Below the pieces are notes generated by a model, which had not been told where the DNA came from, did not search any database, and worked only from the letters and a program-made list of their open reading frames with translations. A stretch of DNA of 64,000 nt from Hymenobacter sp. YIM 151500-1 (lineage in GTDB: Bacteria > Bacteroidota > Bacteroidia > Cytophagales > Hymenobacteraceae), in assembly GCF_025979885.1 (NCBI RefSeq), contig NZ_CP110139.1:3115501-3179500 (forward strand), given 5' to 3'. A program made the position numbers and the translations under genes. This document shows, piece after piece, positions 39,680-49,710 of the stretch (the first letter of the stretch is position 1; every line of letters begins with the position of its first letter).

Positions 39680-40705
39680 ATGCACACACCTGCTGAACAT
39701 TCTTCCTTTGATGTGGTAGTGGTGGGGGCCGGGCCGGTGGGGCTGGCCTGCGCCCTGGAGGTGCAGCGGCGCGGCCTCACGGCCGTAGTCGTCGACAAAG
39801 GGGCGCTGGTAAACTCCATCATCGGCTACCCTACCAACATGGAGTTCTTCTCCACGCCCGAGCTGCTCGAAATCGGGGGTCACCCCTTTCCCACCCTGCA
39901 CTACAAGCCCCTGCGCGAAGACGCCCTCGACTACTACCGCCGCGTGGCCCAAACTGAAAAGCTCACCCTGCGCCTCTACGAGCGGGTGCTGGGGCTGGAA
40001 GGCGAACAAGGCCGCTTTGAGGTCGTCACCGATAAAGGCCGCATCGGGGCGCGGTTCGTCATCGTGGCTACCGGCTTCTACGACGTGCCCAACTACCTGC
40101 GCGTGCCCGGCGAAGACCTGCCCCACGTGACCCACTACTACAAAGAGCCCTACGCCCACGCCGACCAGGATGTGGTGGTAATTGGCGCCAAGAACTCGGC
40201 TGCCAAAGCGGCCCTGCAACTGTTGCGCGCCGGCGCCCGGCCCGTGCTGGTGGTGCGCGGCCCCGACATCAGCGAGTCGGTGAAGTACTGGATCCGGCCC
40301 GACCTCGTAAACCGCATCAAGGAAGGCCGCATCGGGGCGCTGTTCAACACCACCGTGCAGGGCATCACGCCCGCGGCCGTGGAGGTGCTTACCCCTGAGG
40401 GCCCGCGCAGCCTGCCGGCCCAGCACGTGTACGCCCTCACCGGCTACCACCCCGACTTTCAGTTCCTGGCGGCCCTGGGCATCACCTGCCAAACCGACCA
40501 GGCCCAAACCCCCTCCCACGACGCCGACACGCTGGAAACCAACCGCCCCGGCCTGTACTTGGCCGGCACCGTGTGCGGGGGCCTGAACACTAGCCGCTGG
40601 TTTATCGAAAACGGCCGCTACCACGCCCAGCTTATTGCCGCCCGCCTGGCCGGCGAGGCTGCCCCAACGCTGCCCACGGTGTTGCAGCCGGTGCAGTATT
40701 CGTAA
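39680..40705 (+). CDS. ypdA: YpdA-type bacillithiol disulfide reductase
   Basis: 341 residues. FAD/NAD(P)H flavoprotein oxidoreductase. The FAD site is VVVVGAGPVGLACALE (about 13-28) and the NADPH site VVVIGAKNSAAKAALQL. The block IIGYPTNMEFFSTPELLEIGG is diagnostic for YpdA, which reduces bacillithiol disulfide; the catalytic Cys-x-x-Cys of thioredoxin reductases is absent, as expected. ATG at 39680 gives MHTPAEHSSFDVVV. Its presence suggests the organism makes bacillithiol. A partial copy of its 5' end lies at 38800. Confidence 0.9.
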   Translation: MHTPAEHSSFDVVVVGAGPVGLACALEVQRRGLTAVVVDKGALVNSIIGYPTNMEFFSTPELLEIGGHPFPTLHYKPLREDALDYYRRVAQTEKLTLRLYERVLGLEGEQGRFEVVTDKGRIGARFVIVATGFYDVPNYLRVPGEDLPHVTHYYKEPYAHADQDVVVIGAKNSAAKAALQLLRAGARPVLVVRGPDISESVKYWIRPDLVNRIKEGRIGALFNTTVQGITPAAVEVLTPEGPRSLPAQHVYALTGYHPDFQFLAALGITCQTDQAQTPSHDADTLETNRPGLYLAGTVCGGLNTSRWFIENGRYHAQLIAARLAGEAAPTLPTVLQPVQYS

Positions 40706-40764
40706 GAAGTGGGAAGCTGCTCTTGCTGCTGAATTGCTGGAGTAAGGTCTATTCCAAGTCAAGC

Positions 40765-40800
40765 AAAAGGCCCTTTCCGCAAGTGCAGAAAGGGCCTTTC
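40765..40800. terminator. Two-way terminator
   Basis: AAAAGGCCCTTTC pairs with GAAAGGGCCTTTC between ypdA and the convergent SGNH hydrolase gene. Confidence 0.8.
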
Positions 40801-40832
40801 TATGGTACTGCAGATAAGCAGTCAGCTACAGC

Positions 40833-42281
40833 TTACTGTGGGAAACGCACGCTGCGGTAGTCGTTGGGGTTGAGCTGCGGCACGCGGGAGCCGTACGTGG
40901 AGTTGATGACCTTAATCATTTCGTTGGTCACGATGGCGTAGCCCCGGGGTGTGGGGTGCACGCCATCCAGCGAGAACAGGTTGCCGCTGATAAAGGCCGT
41001 TGTATTGCTCACGCCGTTGATGGTTACTCCGGCACGGGCCACGTTGTTGAAGTAGGCATTGGCATCAAACAAGGCCAGTCCTTTGCGTGCGGCGGCGGCC
41101 TGAATCACGGCGTTCAGCTCGGCGGTACGGGAAGCTACCGCAGCGGCTTCCGTCTCGTCGAGCACTAAGTTGTTGGGCACTGCATTGGAGGCTTCAGCTA
41201 ATCTTGCAGCCACAGGTGCTGGCACACCCGGAACCACCAGCCCAATACCACCGGGAAACAGGTTCGGGGCCACGGGGGCCGAGTTGATGAACGTGCGGGC
41301 AGGCAGCAGCAGCAGGTCGGTGGCGCGAGCTTCGCGTACGGCTGTGGCAGCAGGGCCAGTGCGCACGTACAGGCCAAAGCGCGTACCAGCCGGTAGGGGC
41401 GAGCCGGCCGGCAAGCCTAGCTGGGCTACAATCAGCGGCACCAGGGCAGCCGGAATGGGCGTGGCATTTACCTGGGCAATAACGGCAGCCGTGGGCACGG
41501 TCGTGAACAGGGGCGTGCTGGTTACGCTCGGAATTGTTACCAGCACCCCTTTGGCGCCGTTCACCGTCAGGGCGTCTACCATCTGGTTGTACTTGGTGGT
41601 AAACTCGGCGACGGCGGTAAGTGGGGTACCTGTGCCACCCGAACCGGCATACCCCAGCACGTCGTTGTTGCCGAGCCAGTTGGTAAAGAACGTGGGCTTC
41701 AGCGTGTTTACGCGCTCCTGCGTGTACTGCAAGTACGACAGCAGGCTGCCAGCCGGCAGCAGGCGCTCAAAGAAAGGGTTAAAGCCCAGGGGGTTGTTCA
41801 GGCCGTAGCCCGGCGTGGTAATGTCCGCGACGCGGATGCCGGGCACGCCCAGGTTCTGGTTGTCGGTGCCGGTGTAGCGGGCCAGCAGCGGCGTACGGTT
41901 GTCGGCCCCGAGGCCCGTAACAGCCAGGTTAGCAGTTTCCTGGCCCAGTACGGGGTTGCCGTTGTTGATGGCCGTGATTCTCAGGAAGCCACTGCCGTTA
42001 AACCGATCGGCCGGGAACAGGGGCTGGGCAAAGTTGCCGCCGCCCACCGCCCGAAACTGCTGCGCCAGCAGGGCCGGGTAAGATTTCTGCTGGCCTTCCA
42101 GCGACAAGCCATTGTCCTGAAAACCAGCCGTGAGCGAGTTGCCCACGGCAACGTAGGTGGTGAAGTCGGCCGAGCCGGCCGAGGGCTTGAAGTCGTCCTC
42201 CAGGTCGGGCTGGCAGGCAGCGAGGCCCAGGCCCAGCACCGCCAGCAGCGGCGCGTATGTGCGAAACAGGTTGGTAGTCAT
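40833..42281 (-). CDS. SGNH/GDSL-type lipolytic lipoprotein
   Basis: 482 residues. Lipobox LGLAACQPD. SGNH blocks: YVAVGNSLTAGFQDN holds the catalytic Ser (GNSLTAG in place of GDSL), NWLGNNDVLG the Asn, and SLDGVHPTPRGYAI the Asp-x-x-His pair. It is much longer than typical SGNH esterases owing to inserts between the blocks. It should cleave esters at the cell surface or periplasm. The start lies 21 bases after the FadL-family gene stop, so the two form a transcript: lipid cleavage and uptake. Confidence 0.87.
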   Translation of the reverse strand: MTTNLFRTYAPLLAVLGLGLAACQPDLEDDFKPSAGSADFTTYVAVGNSLTAGFQDNGLSLEGQQKSYPALLAQQFRAVGGGNFAQPLFPADRFNGSGFLRITAINNGNPVLGQETANLAVTGLGADNRTPLLARYTGTDNQNLGVPGIRVADITTPGYGLNNPLGFNPFFERLLPAGSLLSYLQYTQERVNTLKPTFFTNWLGNNDVLGYAGSGGTGTPLTAVAEFTTKYNQMVDALTVNGAKGVLVTIPSVTSTPLFTTVPTAAVIAQVNATPIPAALVPLIVAQLGLPAGSPLPAGTRFGLYVRTGPAATAVREARATDLLLLPARTFINSAPVAPNLFPGGIGLVVPGVPAPVAARLAEASNAVPNNLVLDETEAAAVASRTAELNAVIQAAAARKGLALFDANAYFNNVARAGVTINGVSNTTAFISGNLFSLDGVHPTPRGYAIVTNEMIKVINSTYGSRVPQLNPNDYRSVRFPQ

Positions 42282-42302
42282 GTCTATCAGAAGCAAGGGC
42301 GG

Positions 42303-43550
42303 TTAGAAGGCGTAGTTCAGGCCGATGCCCGGAACCACGACGGTGGTTTTGTAGGTACCGGCAATCCGGTCGGTGGTGCCGTTGTTGATCAGGTCGGTTT
42401 GCGTCTGGGTGCGCTTCTGCACAAACACAAACTGGCTCGACAGGTCCACGCTGAACTTGCCGAAGGCGTAGGACGCCCCCACCGTCCCGCTGATCCGGTC
42501 GGCATCGGGGGTTTCGGGGGTTACGTAGCCGTCCTTCACCGGCGAGAAGTCGTAGGCGCCGCCGCCGCGCACGGTGAGGCCGCTGGTGAGCTGGTACTGG
42601 CCGCCTACGCGGAAGGTCAGGGCATCTTCGTAGAAGCGCTTCGACGAGGAGGTAGTAGAGCCGTTGATGGGCTGGTCGAAGGTGAAGTCCAGGGTGCGGT
42701 AGTCGCTCCACTCGGCGTAGTTGGCGTCGAGGCCAATGGTCAGCTTCTCATTGGGCATGATGCCGATGCCGATGCTGGTAGTAGCCACCAGGGGCAGCGT
42801 GGCGCTGAACTTGGTAGCCAGGAAGCGCGACTGGAAGGCGACCGGCACGTTGGTGTACGTTACGTCCCCGTCTTTTACCTCGGCGTCAATCTTCGAGCGG
42901 TAGTTGATGCCCACGGTCAGCTTCTCCGAAGGCTTGAAGAAAATACCGGCGTTGAAGCCCACTTTGGTTTCCGCCTTGCCGTCCAGCTCGATGCTGCCAA
43001 ATGAATCGGGAAACGGAATGTCACGCTTCAGGTTCACGGCGCCGCGGGCCAGCACCATCAGGCCGGCGCCCACGCTGAGCTGGTCGGTGATGGCGTAGCT
43101 CACGGTGGGCTGCACGTAGATGGAAGTCAGCTCAATATCGGTGAGGGAAGTGCGCCCCTCCCAGCCGTTGGCGTACTGCAGCTTGGAGCCAAAGGGCGTG
43201 TATACGGCAATACCGGCGCGGAATTTACCTTCGGCCGGCCCAAAACCAGCGTAGAAGTTGAAAGGCGTCGTCACGGAGTTGCGCAGCTCCCGCTGCGTGC
43301 CGCCGGCCTCGGCCACGAAGGCCTGGCGGGCCAGAGTGCCGTTTACGCCAAGCTGCACGCCGCGCTGCTTTACCAAGGCCAGGGCACCTGGGTTGTAGAA
43401 CATGGCCGCCTGATCCAGCGAAAGTCCTACGCCTACTCCGCCCATGCCGTTGTTTTTCTGGCCGGCCAGCGTAACCTGGTAGCCACCCGCCGAGGCGGCG
43501 GTGCCCGTGAGCAGGACGCCTCCCACAAGGAGTAGAGATTTTACTGTCAT
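42303..43550 (-). CDS. OmpP1/FadL-family outer-membrane channel
   Basis: 415 residues. Signal peptide (GTAASAGGYQV), then the family start GQKNNGMGGVGVGLSLDQAAMFYNPG that forms the N-terminal hatch (given here from its key residues N-x-x-G-M-G-G and AMFYNPG). The strands TPFGSKLQYANGWEGR and LSVGAGLMVLARG and a closing VVVPGIGLNYAF fit a 14-strand FadL barrel for long-chain fatty acids and other hydrophobic compounds. First gene of a two-gene transcript with the SGNH esterase. A -7 like TACATTTAG lies near 43590 on the minus strand. Confidence 0.9.
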   Translation of the reverse strand: MTVKSLLLVGGVLLTGTAASAGGYQVTLAGQKNNGMGGVGVGLSLDQAAMFYNPGALALVKQRGVQLGVNGTLARQAFVAEAGGTQRELRNSVTTPFNFYAGFGPAEGKFRAGIAVYTPFGSKLQYANGWEGRTSLTDIELTSIYVQPTVSYAITDQLSVGAGLMVLARGAVNLKRDIPFPDSFGSIELDGKAETKVGFNAGIFFKPSEKLTVGINYRSKIDAEVKDGDVTYTNVPVAFQSRFLATKFSATLPLVATTSIGIGIMPNEKLTIGLDANYAEWSDYRTLDFTFDQPINGSTTSSSKRFYEDALTFRVGGQYQLTSGLTVRGGGAYDFSPVKDGYVTPETPDADRISGTVGASYAFGKFSVDLSSQFVFVQKRTQTQTDLINNGTTDRIAGTYKTTVVVPGIGLNYAF

Positions 43551-43659
43551 AAAAAAAGGGAAAAGGTGAGAACTGCGTTGCGGAGGCTAAATGTAGGCAG
43601 AAATATAATCTGCATGACGCGTTTCGACCCCGGAAATACCCAAGCAAAAACCGACGCAG

Positions 43660-44487
43660 TTACTTTGTGGCCTTCTCCTCTTCCTCCACCCCGCGCGTGT
43701 GCAGGTCGAAGTGCTGGCCCGCCACCAGCAGGTGCACCCGCAGGTTCTGGCCGCTGACGGGCTCCCCGCGGCCGATGCGGCCCAGGTTGCTGCCGCGTAG
43801 GTGGCTGCCGTCCACTACCATCACCACACCGTCGCCGAACACCTCGGCGTGCCGGCCGCGCCGGATGATGAGGCCGGTTTCCTGGCCCAGGCCCAAACCC
43901 AGCTGGGTGGGGTGCTGCAATACGGCGTGGGCTAGGCGCCCAAACCGGCCCCGCTCGGCAAAGTGCTGGTCGATGTAGAGGTTGGGCAGCAGGCCCAGGC
44001 CGGGAGCCGTGCGCAGACCGCCCTTGGTGAGGGCGCTGGCCCCGTGGCCGGCTACAATCATGTGCGTGGGCATGACGGAAGCGCCGGCACTGGTGCCGGC
44101 CACCAGCAAGCCAGCGTCTTCGCGGTAGCGCCGGGCCAGCACCTGCCAGGCCTGGGTGCCGGCCCAGAACTCGGTGATGCGCTCTTGGTCGCCGCCGGTG
44201 AAGAACACCAGCCCAGCCTGCTCCAGCCGGCTCAGGTGGCCGGGCGTGTCGGCGGGGTGATGCTCGTCGATGGGCAGGTGGCGCACGTACCGGCAGCCCA
44301 GCTCTTGCAGGGCCTCCACGTAGGCCTGCCCCGTGGCAGCGGCATCCGCCACGACGGCCGTGGTAACCACCTCTACGGGCGCATCGGGTGAGGGCAGCAG
44401 GTCGGCGAGCAGCGCCAGCAGGGCATCATCATCGCCCCCACCGAGGGTTACGAGCGTGCCGAGCGGAAAAGCAGACGACTGGGGCAT
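43660..44487 (-). CDS. Cyanophycinase-like serine peptidase (S51 fold)
   Basis: 275 residues. LVTLGGGDDDALL, LVFFTGGDQERI and VAGTSAGASVMP (nucleophile Ser near residue 132) are the peptidase E/cyanophycinase blocks, with LYIDQHFAERGRFGRL after it. Cyanophycinase cleaves the storage polymer cyanophycin to beta-Asp-Arg dipeptides; related enzymes cut other isoaspartyl peptides. No cyanophycin synthetase gene is in the window, so the substrate is open. The ATG at 44487 is used; a longer frame lacks family sequence. Confidence 0.87.
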   Translation of the reverse strand: MPQSSAFPLGTLVTLGGGDDDALLALLADLLPSPDAPVEVVTTAVVADAAATGQAYVEALQELGCRYVRHLPIDEHHPADTPGHLSRLEQAGLVFFTGGDQERITEFWAGTQAWQVLARRYREDAGLLVAGTSAGASVMPTHMIVAGHGASALTKGGLRTAPGLGLLPNLYIDQHFAERGRFGRLAHAVLQHPTQLGLGLGQETGLIIRRGRHAEVFGDGVVMVVDGSHLRGSNLGRIGRGEPVSGQNLRVHLLVAGQHFDLHTRGVEEEEKATK

Positions 44488-44735
44488 GGGGGCAGGTGTG
44501 GAGCGGGGCAAATCAACTGCGGAAAGGTAAACGAACCAAATGGAGCCGGCGCCGGAGGTCTGGGAAGCATACGGACGGCTGGCGCCAGCAGCCGGAAAAG
44601 ATGCACCAGCCGGGCCGAAAGCTACGCTCCCAGCCGGAAGCTGCACCGGAACGAAGCCGGGACGCCGGGCGTATGCACTTCATCACCAGCCGGTCTGAAA
44701 GCAGTATCTGGTTTTCTTCCTCTACGCTCAGCGCA

Positions 44736-45662
44736 ATGATTTTGTATAAACCAGGTGAGTGGTGGAAGGCTCTGCTGCACTTTCATACCACGGCCGTTAT
44801 CCGGCGCCTGCTCGGGCGGGTGTTACTCGTGGGCTTGTACGTGGCCGTGGTTACGGCAGCCCAACTCGAATACTTCCGGTTTATTCTGAAGGTGGAGCGC
44901 GAGTATTTCTCATTTCTGGGTATTCTGCTTAGTCTGCTCCTGGTGTTTCGCACCAACACGGCCTACGACCGGTACTACGAGGGCCGGCGCCTGTGGGGCC
45001 TGCTGCTGGCCAGCTCCCGCAACCTGGCCGGCCTGCTGGGGGCCGTGCTGCCCGCCGAGGCTGCCACGCATCGTCTTTTCTACGCCCGCATGCTGTCCAA
45101 CTTCGCGCTGGCGCTGGAAGGCCATTTGCGCGAGGGCGTGGCCTTCGACCAGCTGGAAGCCGTGGACGGCGTGGACCCGGCAGGTTTGCGCGCCGCCGAC
45201 AATCCGCCTACGTACCTGGCCTCCTTGCTACAGTCCAGCTACGAACGGCTGCACCAGGCTCAGGTGTTGCAGCCCGTGCACCTGCTCAGCTTGCAGCCCT
45301 ACCACCAGAGCCTGCTGGAGGTGGCTGGCTCCTGTGAGCGAATCAAGTCCACGCCCATTCCGTTTGCTTACAGCTTCTTTATCAAGGGGTTTATCAGCGT
45401 ATTTATCCTGCTCATGCCCTTCGTGCTGCTCGACACCTACGGCTACTTCACTATTCCCATTGTCATGATTGGGGCGTACACGCTGTTGGGGCTGGAGCTG
45501 ATTGGGGAGGAAATCGAGAATCCGTTTGGGCGCGAAAGCAACGACCTGCCCATTGCTCAGCTGGCTAACACAGTGCGCGTGAGCGTGCACGAAACGCTGA
45601 GCGTGCCCCTGCCCCAGCACAAGAAAGCCCTGGCCGAGGCGCCCTACACCATCGTGTCGTAA
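44736..45662 (+). CDS. Bestrophin-family channel
   Basis: 308 residues. The start MILYKPGEWWKALLHFH, then LSLLLVFRTNTAYDRYYEGRRLWG is the bestrophin signature (key residues FR-x-N-x-A-Y-x-R-(F/Y)-x-E-x-(R/A)). Membrane helices follow at VFILLMPFVLLDTYGY and VMIGAYTLLGLELIGEEIE, with IENPFG at the cytosolic end. Bacterial members form pentameric ion channels. The ATG at 44736 fits the family N-terminus, the frame upstream does not. Confidence 0.92.
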   Translation: MILYKPGEWWKALLHFHTTAVIRRLLGRVLLVGLYVAVVTAAQLEYFRFILKVEREYFSFLGILLSLLLVFRTNTAYDRYYEGRRLWGLLLASSRNLAGLLGAVLPAEAATHRLFYARMLSNFALALEGHLREGVAFDQLEAVDGVDPAGLRAADNPPTYLASLLQSSYERLHQAQVLQPVHLLSLQPYHQSLLEVAGSCERIKSTPIPFAYSFFIKGFISVFILLMPFVLLDTYGYFTIPIVMIGAYTLLGLELIGEEIENPFGRESNDLPIAQLANTVRVSVHETLSVPLPQHKKALAEAPYTIVS

Positions 45663-45698
45663 CCGCAGGTAGCTACTGGTGCGAGGTTACCGGGAACT

Positions 45699-45899
45699 GG
45701 CTGGCGGACACTGGCGCGAGTTTAGCGCAGCGTAACTCGTGCCGAGAATGCCGGGAGGCTGCGCCTCCCCCGCCAGAACGATATTCGTTAGCACAGCGCG
45801 GTACCGGCTTGCCGCTGGCGCGGCAGTGGAGGCGCAGCCTCCACCTCATGCCCAGGCACGAGGTACGCTGCGCTAACCTCGCGCCAGTGCCCGCCAGCC
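45699..45899. repeat. 201-base inverted-repeat element
   Basis: Arms of about 70 bases: GGCTGGCGGACACTGGCGCG at the left, and the inverse with GCGCCAGTGCCCGCCAGCC at the right; inner parts GGGAGGCTGCGCCTCCC and GGAGGCGCAGCCTCC pair too. It makes up most of the 377-base gap between the bestrophin and mgtE genes; no gene within. Confidence 0.75.
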
Positions 45900-45970
45900 G
45901 ACGCCAAAAAACTCCGCCGCAGGGCAACGAAATATTGCCGCCAGCACCGCGCGGACCGGCTTTTTTCGGC

Positions 45971-45978
45971 TATTTTTG
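45971..45978 (+). promoter_or_regulatory. Candidate -7 box TATTTTTG for mgtE
   Basis: An exact match to TAnnTTTG, 62 bases before the mgtE ATG and outside the inverted repeat. No TTG at ideal -33 spacing. Confidence 0.35.
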
Positions 45979-46039
45979 CGCGCCATTTGGCCATTCCAAC
46001 CCCGTCTGCCTAGCGAAGCACTTCCCTCCCGTTGTTTTC

Positions 46040-47425
<1,386 letters not shown>

Positions 47426-47429
47426 TGGC

Positions 47430-47705
47430 CAATGAGCGAATGAGTAAATGGATAAATGAATGGGTAACGAGCGAGAAGCCCCAGCGGGGCGGCATGTCGG
47501 TAAAAATCAACAGCTATTACCCGTCCAAAGCTCCGGCGGGGCGACACCCGGTCGTGCCGGCGTTAGGTGTCGCCCCACCGGGGCTTCGTCGTTCTTAGCT
47601 ACCTCCTATCTGCTACCGATATGCCGCCCGGCCGGGGCTGCGCATCCAGCAACTCCCTCCGTCCCTCATTCACTCATTTACTCATTCACTCAATTACTCA
47701 TTTTA
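47430..47705. repeat. Composite repeat before and at the start of the next gene
   Basis: AATGAGCGAATGAGTAAATG at the left is answered by CATTCACTCATTTACTCATT at the right end. Between them lies another GC-rich unit (CCCCGGTGGGGCGAC-type palindrome, 47533-47585). The right arm runs into the signal-peptide codons of the following gene. Confidence 0.65.
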
Positions 47706-48356
47706 TTCCTGCTGGGTGGGTGCGCGGCCGTGGGGCGCGTGGAGCAGCTGCCGGCGGGGCGCTACCGGGTGCTGCGCTCCACCAATGCCACGCTAAAATC
47801 CTACCACGGCCGGCCCTTCTATCTGCGCCAGGCCACCGATACGCTGCTGCTGTCCTTGGCCGACACGGCCCAGGCCCAGCAGGTGCCGCTGGGGCGCCGC
47901 CACAGCACCCTGCTGCTCAGCCGCCGCTTCGACCTCGACGTATTTACCCTGCCGTTTAAGATTCGGCCGGCGCGGGCGCCGCTGCCGGTGCAGCTCAACA
48001 CCAGCTTCAACGCGGCCCTGTACGTGGGGCGCCGCCTCGACTTCTACCACGTCACCACCCCGCCCCGGCACCGCCTGGGCACCGCTCCTTTCGTGCGCGA
48101 CACGGGCATCGGCTACGGCCTGTTTACGGGCCTGGGTGCGGCCGTTATCAACCCCGACGTAACCCGACAGCAAACCGCCATTGCCGAGTATGAGGGGCTG
48201 GTAGGCCACATCGGCGCGGCCGTCATCTACGATGCGCGCGTGTTCAACGTGGGCCTGGCCGCCGGTCTCGACCACCTGTTCGGCCCCGACCGGCGCCATT
48301 GGATCTACCAGCACCGCCCCTGGTTCGGGGTGCTGTTCGGCCTAGACCTTAACTAA
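47460..48356 (+). CDS. Lipoprotein with barrel-like domain; start uncertain
   Basis: 298 codons from the first ATG, but the first 75 come from repeats. The first protein-like sequence is a lipobox, LLILFLLGGCAAV, with no ATG, GTG or TTG just in front of it; HSLIYSFTQ before it is repeat-encoded. The native start was probably overwritten. The body has RVLRSTNATLKSYHG, LPFKIRPARAPLPVQLNTSFNAALY and ends WFGVLFGLDLN, so a beta-rich envelope protein. Not recognised. It may use the repeat ATG, a rare start, or be a pseudogene. Confidence 0.55.
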   Translation: MGNEREAPAGRHVGKNQQLLPVQSSGGATPGRAGVRCRPTGASSFLATSYLLPICRPAGAAHPATPSVPHSLIYSFTQLLILFLLGGCAAVGRVEQLPAGRYRVLRSTNATLKSYHGRPFYLRQATDTLLLSLADTAQAQQVPLGRRHSTLLLSRRFDLDVFTLPFKIRPARAPLPVQLNTSFNAALYVGRRLDFYHVTTPPRHRLGTAPFVRDTGIGYGLFTGLGAAVINPDVTRQQTAIAEYEGLVGHIGAAVIYDARVFNVGLAAGLDHLFGPDRRHWIYQHRPWFGVLFGLDLN

Positions 48357-48585
48357 AATCACAGATTGGGCAGATTAAGCTGATTTCACAGACTGAAACG
48401 GCTTGAGAGTAACCAAAACGTCCTGCTCCATCTGGCGTCCGCCGGCCGAGGCGTCTCGCTGGCTGATGTTGCAATAGTATTGTCATGCTGAGCGCAGGCG
48501 CAGCCGTAGTCGAAGCATGACGGTACAGCAAGTATTGAGCAGCTTCCTAATCTGTGCAATCAGCTTAATCTGCCCAATCTGTGAT
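48357..48585. repeat. Composite repeat filling the gap between convergent stops
   Basis: TCACAGATTGGGCAGATTAA right after one stop is answered by TTAATCTGCCCAATCTGTGA right before the other. Inside are a CGTCCTGCTCCATCTGGCGT unit (also at 61938) and a TGTCATGCTGAGCG unit (also at 54815). No gene inside. Confidence 0.75.
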
Positions 48586-48993
48586 TTAGTAGTCCACCCG
48601 GCCGCGGTTGGCCTTTTTGTCGCCGTGCTTTTTCTTGGATTCCAGCCGCTGGCGCACGGCGCCGGCGCTGGGCTTGGTGGCTTTGCGGGGTTTGGGCTTG
48701 TGGAGAGCTTTGAGCAGCAGGTCGTGAAACTTCCGCAGGGCCGTTTCTTTGTTGCGCAGCTGGCTCCGGTCTTCCTGAGCCGCTACCAGCAGCTCGCCTT
48801 CCTGGGTGAGGCGCGAGGCCAGCTTTTGCAGCAGCGTCTGTTTCTGCTCGTCGGTGAGCAGCTGGGAGTCAGAGATGCGGAAACGAAGCTCCACGCGGCT
48901 TTCTACTTTGTTTACGTTTTGCCCGCCGGGGCCGCTGCTGCGGCTGGTCTGGAAGTGGAGTTCGGGCAGGAAGGCGTCGGCGGGAGGCAGCAT
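48586..48993 (-). CDS. arfB: Alternative ribosome-rescue factor ArfB (YaeJ)
   Basis: 135 residues. Peptidyl-tRNA hydrolase that frees ribosomes stalled on broken mRNA. FQTSRSSGPGGQNVNKVES holds the GGQ motif, followed by VELRFRISDSQLL. The C-terminal tail is basic (PKPRKATKPS, SKKKHGDKKANRGR), as needed to enter the empty mRNA channel. The ATG at 48993 fits family length; upstream codons come from a CACATT repeat. Confidence 0.93.
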   Translation of the reverse strand: MLPPADAFLPELHFQTSRSSGPGGQNVNKVESRVELRFRISDSQLLTDEQKQTLLQKLASRLTQEGELLVAAQEDRSQLRNKETALRKFHDLLLKALHKPKPRKATKPSAGAVRQRLESKKKHGDKKANRGRVDY

Positions 48994-49113
48994 GTGGGGG
49001 AATGTAGATGAATGTGCATAATGTGAGAAATGTAGGGAATGTGAAAATGTAGCGGCTACGCATCTTGCTCTTGCCATTTTCCACATTCCCCACATTCCCA
49101 CCACATTTCCGTT

Positions 49114-49545
49114 TCACATTGTAGTCCACAGCAACCACCCAAGAAGCCCGGCGCGGGCGGTCCAGGCCAGGGTGCGGACCCAATTGGTGCGCACCAGCCC
49201 GTCGATGGCCACGTAGTCGTAGCCGCGGGCGAGGCGGTTGTGGAAGGGCACGGAGACAAAGAACGTGGCGGCCCAGATGACGAGCACCAAGGCCAGCTGC
49301 CCCCAGCGGGCCGCCCCCAGGCTCGCGCCAGCCCAGGCCAGCCAGCCGGCCAGCCCCAACTCCAGCACCATCGGGACCAGCACCACCCAGCTGATGCGCC
49401 GGGAATGCTGCCGGTGAAACGCCTCGAATGTGTCGCGGGCCGCCTGGGCAAAAGCGGGATAGTGCACGAGCTGCACTGTCCAGATGACGCCGGTGAGGTA
49501 CAGGGCCAGGGCCAAGTTGAGCAGCAGGAGGTGGGAAAGATGCAT
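49114..49545 (-). CDS. Four-helix integral membrane protein
   Basis: 143 residues with four hydrophobic helices. Polar residues in helices stand out: TVQLVHYPAF near helix 1 and AFHRQHSRRISWVVLVPMVLE before helix 2. I recall similar short membrane proteins in Bacteroidota but no function. It is divergent from the M13 peptidase gene. Between its stop and the arfB start is a CCACATTCCC repeat. Confidence 0.7.
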   Translation of the reverse strand: MHLSHLLLLNLALALYLTGVIWTVQLVHYPAFAQAARDTFEAFHRQHSRRISWVVLVPMVLELGLAGWLAWAGASLGAARWGQLALVLVIWAATFFVSVPFHNRLARGYDYVAIDGLVRTNWVRTLAWTARAGLLGWLLWTTM

Positions 49546-49608
49546 GGCCAGGCAACAGCTGAACAGGGACAGTTGTCTATGCGCTTACGGGAAGCTGCTA
49601 CTTTCGCC

Positions 49609-49685
49609 GTAGCGCGGGCTTCCGCCCGCCGCTCCCGGAAATTCCTGCTGCTCGCGGCAGCAGCGGGCTAAAGCTCACGCTACAC
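49609..49685. repeat. REPIN-like palindromic element, copy 4
   Basis: GTAGCGCGGGCTTCCGCCCG at the left and the inverse ending in GCTCACGCTACA at the right. It lies in the leader of the M13 peptidase gene. Confidence 0.6.
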
Positions 49686-49710
49686 TACTCTACTCCCAAA
49701 CTTTTCTTCT

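Noticed and set aside
43660..44487. Cyanophycin metabolism locus
   Set aside because: Only the peptidase is present; no cyanophycin synthetase or isoaspartyl dipeptidase nearby.
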